DNA of 64,000 nt from Asterias amurensis (taxonomy: Eukaryota; Echinodermata; Asteroidea; Forcipulatida; Asteriidae), in NCBI RefSeq assembly GCF_032118995.1, contig NC_092654.1, positions 9,246,284 through 9,310,283 of the forward strand, given 5' to 3'. The translations under genes and the position numbers were made by a program. Positions 48,401 through 57,400 of this stretch are shown here, one piece after another (position 1 is the stretch's first letter; the number at the start of each line of letters is the position of its first letter). The notes under the pieces are model-generated. The model searched no databases, was not told the DNA's origin, and was given only the letters and a program-made list of their open reading frames with translations.

Positions 48401-51400
48401 TCCCAGTCTACGTCGAACAGCTACAACATCAGCTCCTACACGCCTATCAGAAGGTAAACACCAGAGCAGAAGCCGCCCGTCAAAAACAGAAGAAAAACTA
48501 TGATGGGACAGTCAAAGAGAGTTCTTTCAAGCCAGGTGATATTGTCTTGCTCGCTAACAAATCTCTACGAGGAAAGGCCAAGCTGAAAGACAAGTGGGAG
48601 GAGACCCCCTATATCATTGTGAGACGTCAATTGAATGTACCAGTGTATGTTTTGAGGAAGTTTGGATCTACCAAGCTGAAATCTGTACACCGAAACCTCA
48701 TCATAAGGTGTCCATTCGATGCGACCGAGCCAGTTGTTCCCCCTCCTGATCTGTCTGATATCGTCCCGCCCCCACCTGAATTTGATGAGCCAGTTTTCTT
48801 ACAAGAAGATATACCCCATGTTGTCCAGCCCCCACCTGAGTTTGTCGACATTCCAATGACAACCGATGACCCTGAATCTTCTTCGCCTACCACGGACGAG
48901 TCCACATCCGAGGAGTCTTCTTCAGATGAGGAGAGATCTTCATATTCTTCTAAGCACCGTGGTCTTACTTCACTTAAGGAGAGATCTGTTTCTTCTTCTG
49001 AGCCTCTTAGTTGTACTTCAGATGACGATGGATCATTCTATCACTCCCAGTCCCTGAGAACACCAGTAAGACAAAGACTGCGAACCAGGACCAGGACAGT
49101 GATTTCTACTGCAGCCCAGGATGAATCTTCCGGTACTGATGGGTTCCTGAGTATACCAATACAGCGACCTCGAAGAGTGATTAGACCACCATTAAGGTTC
49201 CGTGATTAGTGGCGAATTTCATGGTGCTGCTGCAAGGGAAGTGGGGTTCTGCGCTAGCTGTAGCAAACCAAAGTTGTTGTTTCTTGTTTTTTAATTAGCG
49301 TATTGCACAAGCTGGCAAACTTATTGCCAATGTTTCATGTGAGAGCACCATGGATTTTGTAATAAGGCGTCATTTAAATTTGTACAAGCTTCTACTGTAG
49401 TTGCCCGCAATCCAGTTAGCAGTTTTTTTTTTTTCTTTGCTCTCTCTTACTTGCTTGTGTTAAACGATATTTTGAATTCGATATCATGCAACGAGCGCTG
49501 CAGATAATTGGCTGCGTACAGGCTTTAGATTACTGCGCACAGACCTTAACGCTGCAATTACTTTTTGTATTTAATTGTTTTTTTTATTGTTGTCAGGAGC
49601 CAACATTTTAAAGTTGGGGAGATTGTAGAGTGGTGGATTGTTACTTCGAAAGTTTTTGCTTCAGAGCCATTACATGTATAACTTGATTAATTCCACCTGT
49701 TGATGAGAGTACATTCCCAGAATAACTTCCTTGCCCTAAAGCTATTTTTTGGTAGAGATTGCACCAGACTATTATTTACATTTGTGCCCTGACTTAATTG
49801 TGGCTAAAGCATTGTCTTGGCGGTGTAGACCAAAGCCATGAGGTCAGTGAGCAGTTAGGCAGCTAAGACAAAGCATGTACTTTTCTGGACACTCCTGCCC
49901 ATCCGTGTAATCTGCTCAATAATCTGGTCTATGTTAATTCTGTATTTTTAGAGCAATTCACTGTTTAGTGCTGTGTGGGTTTTTCGTTTTTTCTCGTTGG
50001 TTTTTTATTGTTGTTTTTGGGTTGTTTTTACTCCAATTCGAATCAGTCTTTCAAGGTTTTTTTTATTGCGTAAGTGTTTTTTTTCAAGTTGTTTTGTTTT
50101 CTTTTTTTTTTTATCTTAAAGCATTTTTTTTGAGAACCAATTAATCTTGTTTGAGAAAGTCACAGTCACGTGTTGTTTTATTTCTTGGCAAATTAATTTT
50201 GAGTTCTGTTTTTTTGGCTGTTACTATTATTGGAGTTAAGTAAATAAATCACTGTTTAAGAGCAAGATTTTGTTTTCCGTCCCAGTTTTAAGTAGATTTG
50301 CGACCTTTCGTTAGAACCAGGGAATTTTCTATTAGTGGGCCTTTTTACGCCGTTACAACTGCATACTGCGTCCTTCGGATGGGACGTAAAACCGTGTGTA
50401 CTTATCGTGTGTACTTGCCGGTTCGCCCCGGTGTTCCTGGTTCGATTGGCTGTAAAGGCATTTGTATCCGACTTCAAGCTTCACAATAGCTTACAGGAAA
50501 ATACTGTACGTTGAAGCGCTTGGGCGTCACTGAGTGATATGAACACTATCGCTATCGTTGCCTTGGATCGGTCGAGTTGGTCTTTGAAAAGCGTTTGTAA
50601 CCGTTTGTTATAAAATGCATATGGGTAGAAAGATGTTGTAAAAGTAGAATACAATGATCCACACCAACATGCCTTTAAACTGCACGGTTTTCCTTTTACC
50701 TCGTCGACTAAATACGGTCGGCCATTTATGGGAGTCAAATGTTTGACTCCCATAAATGGCCGACCGTGTTAGTTCGCACAGTAAAAGGAAAACCACGCAA
50801 TTTTGAGGCAAATTTGTGTGGATCATTGTATTCTACTTTTACAACATCTTTCCAACCATATGCATTTTAAAAAAAACTGTTACAAACGCTTTTTATAGAC
50901 CAACTCGTCCGATCCAAGGCAACGTGTTCCTTTAATTTCGGCTCTTTATACGGACAACCTTCGATTGAACCAAGTGTCGTCCCTTCCTTGTTTTTCCATT
51001 AAGGTGCTCATTCAAAAACAAGTGTCATAGGCAATGGTTATGTATGAAATATGTTTTATAATAACTAAACAAAGTTGATGTAATTTACTGACTAATTCAC
51101 CCACTTTCTCTGACAGGTCATCTGTTATGTTGCCATTGCGTTGGGCGTGATCCTGTTCGTTATTGGTAAAGTATAAAAATACACCTTTTATTTTTTATTG
51201 CAAACAAATAATAAATGTGTCATCTTTGTATTTTATTCAGTCAAAGTACCTTGACAAAAATAAATTGCATATAAATTTATCTGGATGGCGACTTTCTAGA
51301 AAGCTATAGGCCTTCGTCTCATAGTATTGAATATGTAACATGTATAACTGTAATAGTCTAGGATTTGGGGCATGGGGTATCAATATATATTTGGTTTGCG

Positions 51401-54400
51401 GTAACACCTATAGTGTGTATCTACTTGCCAGGTAGAGTTTGTTCTTAGAGAACTGTCTTTCTTTATTCTACTTCCGCGGAGTAGATTTTCGAGTGTTCGG
51501 GAGACTTCTCAGTTCTGAAAAGAACTGTCCTGCTTTTTAACTATTACCTGGGCGGATGGTATAGATAATAGTAATTTTTTTATTATTGTAGAATGTGATG
51601 AAATAAATGCAATTGAAATATATATTCGAATTCATATCATTGGTTCGACTATAAAACCCTGAGTGTACTTTTGACGTCATGGTTTGTTAACTGCACCGCT
51701 TAAAAGTGTAATGACCGGGTATGCTATGCATTCCGACAGTTGTGCAGAAACACAATGGTTTGTCACTATATAAAGTGGTCAACAAGCTGTGATGTCATCG
51801 GTACTGAGTTTATTAACCATTTAGCCACTATACCGCCCAGCCGCCTATCGATATACTGTATGTGGTAGGAGGAAACCTTGCTAGCTTGTGTTTGTAGAAA
51901 AAAGGGAACGTCAAAAGAATCCTCGATAGTCATTATTAAGCTAACGAAGCTAATGATGGTGAAATAATTAGCTCTTACCGCAACAAAACGCTTATTAGTA
52001 AACACAAAGGAAACTGTATGTATTCATCATTCATGACAATATTGTCGAAAACTCACGTCTTCGCATTTAATCAGTATAATCATTGAGTCAGATAAAAGCC
52101 TTGAAAAGCTATTTGTGTCCATTTTATCCTTACAAACAATCAATTCGCCATAAAAATTACCGTAGCCGTTTAACGAGAGACATTTATTGTTCTCATGCGA
52201 ACTTGTACTTTTATACAAATATCAAGGTTCAAATTGTGCATAAAAATTAAGCTGTGGCTATCTTTTAAAATTTGAACTACGATTCCAGTAATTAACTGCA
52301 AGAATCTTGAAGTATTAGTTTTCAGCAAACTCGGGCGGTGCAGGGACTAGAGGGTTAATCATCACACGAAGCTCAAAAGACAGATCATGACTTTCAATTT
52401 GATAATCATAAACCATTCTTCTTATTAAAAATAATAATCATACAATTGGTTTGCGGTAACACCATGTGTATAATTTTATCTACTTGCCAGGTAAATTAAC
52501 TTTTTTGTAACTGCCTTCCTTTATTACTTCCGCGGAGTGGATTTTCGGAATTCGGTAGTGAAGTATAAACCAAGAAATCAATGCAATGCCTCAAATCCCA
52601 AATAATAATTGTATTGTATTGTATTATGTCCAAACTGAAACACACCCCATAACCCTGGGGAGGGTCACAATATTATAAAAACAAAATACATTGAATGAAC
52701 AAGTCATACGGAAAGGAATTTTTAAACTTGAACAAAAACAAATAATCACACAAGACGTATTTGGCAACGCAAATAATAATAGCTTCATCGGGAGTGTCCA
52801 TCAAAAACTTAAACCTGTCTTCCCTGCCAAGAGTTTCAAAGCCTTTGTAATGATCAATAACATAAGCCAACATAATACTCCTAAGGTCGTTGTATAAGGG
52901 GCAATCAAGAAGAAAATAGATTTTTGTTTCAACATCAAGGTGACAATGATAGTCATAATACGATATTCATAATGCTGCCGATTTATTTCAGGATTCCTGG
53001 GCTGCCTAGGTGCGTTCAAGGAGAATACTTGTCTTTTAAAGACGGTAAGTTCACTCTGTTGTAGATTAACATTTGGGGAGGGGTCCATTTTGTTTTTCCT
53101 TTTGTGATGTATGTTTTATTTCCGTTTGTGAACGATTCAATTTTTGTCACATTGAAATACTGAGAGATATTTGCTGTATAGGAGAACTAAACGTTTGGTA
53201 ATCTTTCTTAAAGACACTGGAGACTATTGATAATTGTCACCGACCAGTCTTCTCACTTGGGGTGTCTCAACATAAGAATAAAATAACCAAACTGTGAAAA
53301 TTTGAGCTCAATTGGTCGTCGAAGTTGCAAGAATGAAAGAAAAATCACCTTTGTCACATCCAAACGAAGTTTGTGCGTTTAGATGGTTGATTTCGAGACC
53401 TCAAATTCTAAATCTGAGGTCTCGAAATCAAATTCGTGGAAAATTACTTCTTTCTCGAAAACTATGTCACTTAAGAGGGAGCTGTTTCTCACAATGTTTT
53501 ATGTCATCAACCTCTCCCCCATTACTTGTCACCAAGTAAGGTTTTATGCCAATAATTTTAATTACCAATAGTGTCCTCTACCTTTAAATTAGTGGCAATA
53601 AAACTGTTGGTTAAAAGGCAGTGGACACTATTGGTAATTACTCAAAAAACTTGTTGGCATACAAACTTACTTGGTGTTGAGAAATGAGAGTTGTTGATAG
53701 TATAAAGCATTGTGACAAACGGCTCCCTCTGAAGTAATGTAGTTTGCGATAAAGAAGTAATTTTCCACGGTTTTGATTTCGAGACCTCACAATAAGATTT
53801 TGAGGTCTCATCAAACATCTGAAAGCACACAACTTCGTGTGACAAGGTTTTTTTCTTTCACTATTATCTCGCAACTTCGACGACCAATTCAGTTGAAATT
53901 TTCGCAGGTTTGTTATTTTATGCATATGTTGAGATACACCAAGTGAGAAGACTGGCTTTTGAAAATTACCAATAGTGTCCAATGTATTTAAAGACATATT
54001 GGCTGTTGGAAAGGAAATAAAAATATGAACTTGTTTTTATGTTTATGATTATATAGTACGCATGTTTGGTCATTGTTGTTGCCCTGTTGGAGGTGGGTGG
54101 AGCTGTGCTCATCTGGCAAATGGAGGAAAAGGTGAGTAAAGTTGACGATCGCTTCCATTTCTTGATATATTCTGTTTATAAATAATAGCTCGTACACATT
54201 ATGTATAGATTAATGCATTGAAGTGTGGGTCAAAATAAAAAGACACCTGGCGATATTAGACAACTTTGTTGTGAAGTTTTCAATAAAAGCGGGGGAAGTT
54301 GAAACATGCTTTTTGAAAGTGTTTTGTTTCGTTGGCTGCTCTTTGACAAGCCCCGCATCTTGGAACTTGCCTCTGTTTCTATTGACTGTACTTTTTGATG

Positions 54401-57400
54401 ATGATATGTTGAAATAAATATTGCTTTGAATTTGAATTTCAATTCATGCAGAGTTAATAATATTTAATCTTGCATTATAACGGGTTTTTTTTAGGCAGTG
54501 GACACTATTGGTAATTGTCCAAGACTTCACAGTTGGTGTATCTCATCATATATGCATAAAATAACAAACCTGTGAAAATTTGAGCTCAACCGGTCATCGA
54601 AGTTGCGAGATAATAATGAAAGAAAAAACACAATTGTCACACGAAGTTGTGTGCGTTTAGATGGTTGATTTAGAGACCTCGAGTTCTAAATCTGAGGTCT
54701 CGAAATCAAATTCGTGGAAAATTATACTTCTTTCTCGAAAACTACGTCACTTCAGAGGGAGCCGTTTCTCACAATGTTTTATATACTATCAACCACTCCC
54801 CATTACTCGTAATCAAGAAAGGTTTTATGAAGATAATTATTTTGAGTTATTACCAATAGTGTCCACTGCCTTTAAACAATGATTGTAATTCTATTCTGCC
54901 CTGTGCAGCTTCTGTCTTTTCTTCACCTTGGATGGACCAACTTGGATGACACCAGTAAGAATGCACTTCAACAACAGGTTTGTTTTCTTATTTTCTTTAA
55001 TGTTTTGTCACGATTTTTTTATTTAGAAAGAGAAGAAAAATGAAGAACGTCATTCAAATTGGAAACCTCATTAGAAACTGTCCTTTTCTCCGAGACTGTG
55101 GGTGCGTTTGATTAGCTTGCCTGTGTTGACCCCCGTGTGCTCATCATTCGGGTGAGCCCCTGACAAGAGCTAATCGAACGATCACTCGCCCTCTCGTGGT
55201 GACATCATGCACCTCGGGTAAGCCCCGAAATGACCCACTCCACAAGCAGGGCACTATGGGCTGACCCGGTGAGCCCCTGGAATGACGTCAAAGCTATTTG
55301 AACGTACGAGGGCGACCCAGGGAAGCTATAATCGAACGCACCCCACTATGTTAATATTAATTGGCTATTTATTTCTGTTTTTTTTTCTTTTCTTACGATA
55401 TTATTTTTCTCTGATGATTTGGGGTTCAACAAAGAAATTTGCTTTGAACTGGATTTGAACCAACGACCTCTGAATTACCAACTGAGCTATCTAGTCCTAC
55501 TGGTCAATATCTTCGTTCAGGGTGCCAGTCGGAGACCATGCAGCCGACACTTTTTCTTAAAACAGAACTTTCCTTAGTCATCTAAACAAACTTTGAGCCC
55601 ATGTTTTATAATGCTGCAATGGATTATTCAAATAAGGCCAAAAAAAATACCAGTTGATCGTCCCCGCCCGCATCCTTTTTTGGGGCCGCATCCTTTTTTT
55701 TTTTTTACTATTTACTATTTTTCAATTTTTGTAAAAAAACACACAAAAAAACAACACTTGTAACCGTCTGTTTCATAAAACAATATTAGTGAATGCCTAC
55801 CAGCAAATCGTTTCGACCCTGTTAGTGTTAGTGTTAACACAGGTCCTCACGCAACTAATAGGTATAAATAAGTTTGGGGTTGATTCAAACTGAAGAATTG
55901 GTGGCCTGTTTGATTTGAAATACTTAGTGGCCGCCATAAAGGCCCTCATCCTTCTCTTTTTTGAAAAATCCGGACGATCAACTGGTATTTTTTGTTATTT
56001 TGCCTAAATATTGAAGTCCGGTCAGAGTATGAATTCAAAACGAATTGTGACTTCACCCATCGTCACGGAAAGATTAAACTAATAAATGTAACATTATTCT
56101 TTAAACGGTAAAGGGTCTGCACTTTTTCGTTTTAAAAATGTTTTATTATGAGGCTACCTCCAGAATAATTATTAAGAGAATATTTTGATATCGGAAAACC
56201 AATTTTAAAAAACGACAATATCGCTCCATATGTCTTGTTTAAAGGCACGGTACACATTTGGTAATTGTCAAAGACCAGTCTTCTCACTTGGTGTATCCCA
56301 TCATAAGCATAAAATAACAAGCCTGTGGAAATTTGGACTCATTCGGTCATCAAAGTTGCGAGAAAATGATGAAAATAAAAACACCCTTGTTGGACGAATT
56401 TGTGTGCTTTCAGATAGGAATAAAAGACTTCTAGCTAGAAGTCTTTTATTATTTTACTGAGAAATTACCTCTTTCTCAAAAACTACGTTACTTCATAGGG
56501 AGTTGTTCCCCACAATGTTTTATACTATTAACAGCTCTCCAATGCTCGTTACCAAGTCAGTTTTCAAGTTAATATTTGTTTTGAGTAACTACAAAACGTG
56601 TACCTTCCCTTTAAAGTGGGTAACAATTTTGTGTCCGTTTGAAATTCGTTTCAGTTCGCATGTTGTGGTTTGAGTAACCAAAGCAACACCGTCGTCATGC
56701 CACCACCAACTTGCTCCGACCCCAACACGGGCGAAACTTTCCAGGTAAAATAAGGCTATTAATGCCAATCAAAAAATAGTTTGTTCTTTTTAGATTTCAT
56801 GAATATTATTTTGTGAATATCGCAGTAACACAAGTAGGAAAACTCGAAACTTCAAACGAGATTATGAGAATAGTAATCAAAACAGACTATACTTGCACAT
56901 TTTCAAGAAAAAAATATTCAAAACGTTTTGACAATTAATTAATTAGTTCAATTGATACATTGAATTGATACATTTTTTTTTTTTAAGAAAGTTCATTTTC
57001 GTCCTGACTTAGCAAACATGACATACCAACCATAAACCTTAGGTGATCTTGTCTAGGAAAACAAAGTTTACTTTTTGTGTGAGGCATGTACTTTTTTGGC
57101 ACCTTTATCTTTACAAAGATGGCGTCTTTAAAAACGACTGTTCTTCAATTCACAGCCTATTTTTGTGTACAATTATTACTTTTTAATAATTATAAAGCCT
57201 GATAAGAGTAATTTCCGCTATATTTTGTACACCAGAATAACTCTTATTTTTGAATAGTGTTGCCGTAAGATAACCTAGATATCAGGTTTGTCGGTTTAAT
57301 TAACAATAACTCTCACAACTTTATGTTTCGTTTGTTCTATTTCAAGGTTGGTTGCTATGACAAACTGAAAGAATTCATTTCGGGAAACATTATCATCTCT

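Larger units (their letters stand above)
42854..50357 (+). mobile_element. Ty3/gypsy LTR retrotransposon, looks whole and very young
   Basis: The 7504-bp element is flanked by a 4-bp target duplication ACTG (42850-42853, 50358-50361). Two 734-bp LTRs differ at about one position by eye. Behind the 5' LTR is a primer-binding-site-like TGGTGCCGAAACCCGGGA; a purine-rich tract precedes the 3' LTR. It carries gag and pol, and no envelope gene. It lies in tetraspanin intron 2 in the sense direction. Domain order PR-RT-RNaseH-INT identifies Ty3/gypsy; the clade was not determined. Confidence 0.95.

Noticed and set aside
55441-55501. Working tRNA gene
   Set aside because: The A-box and B-box-like parts are present but too close together, and the anticodon arm is missing.
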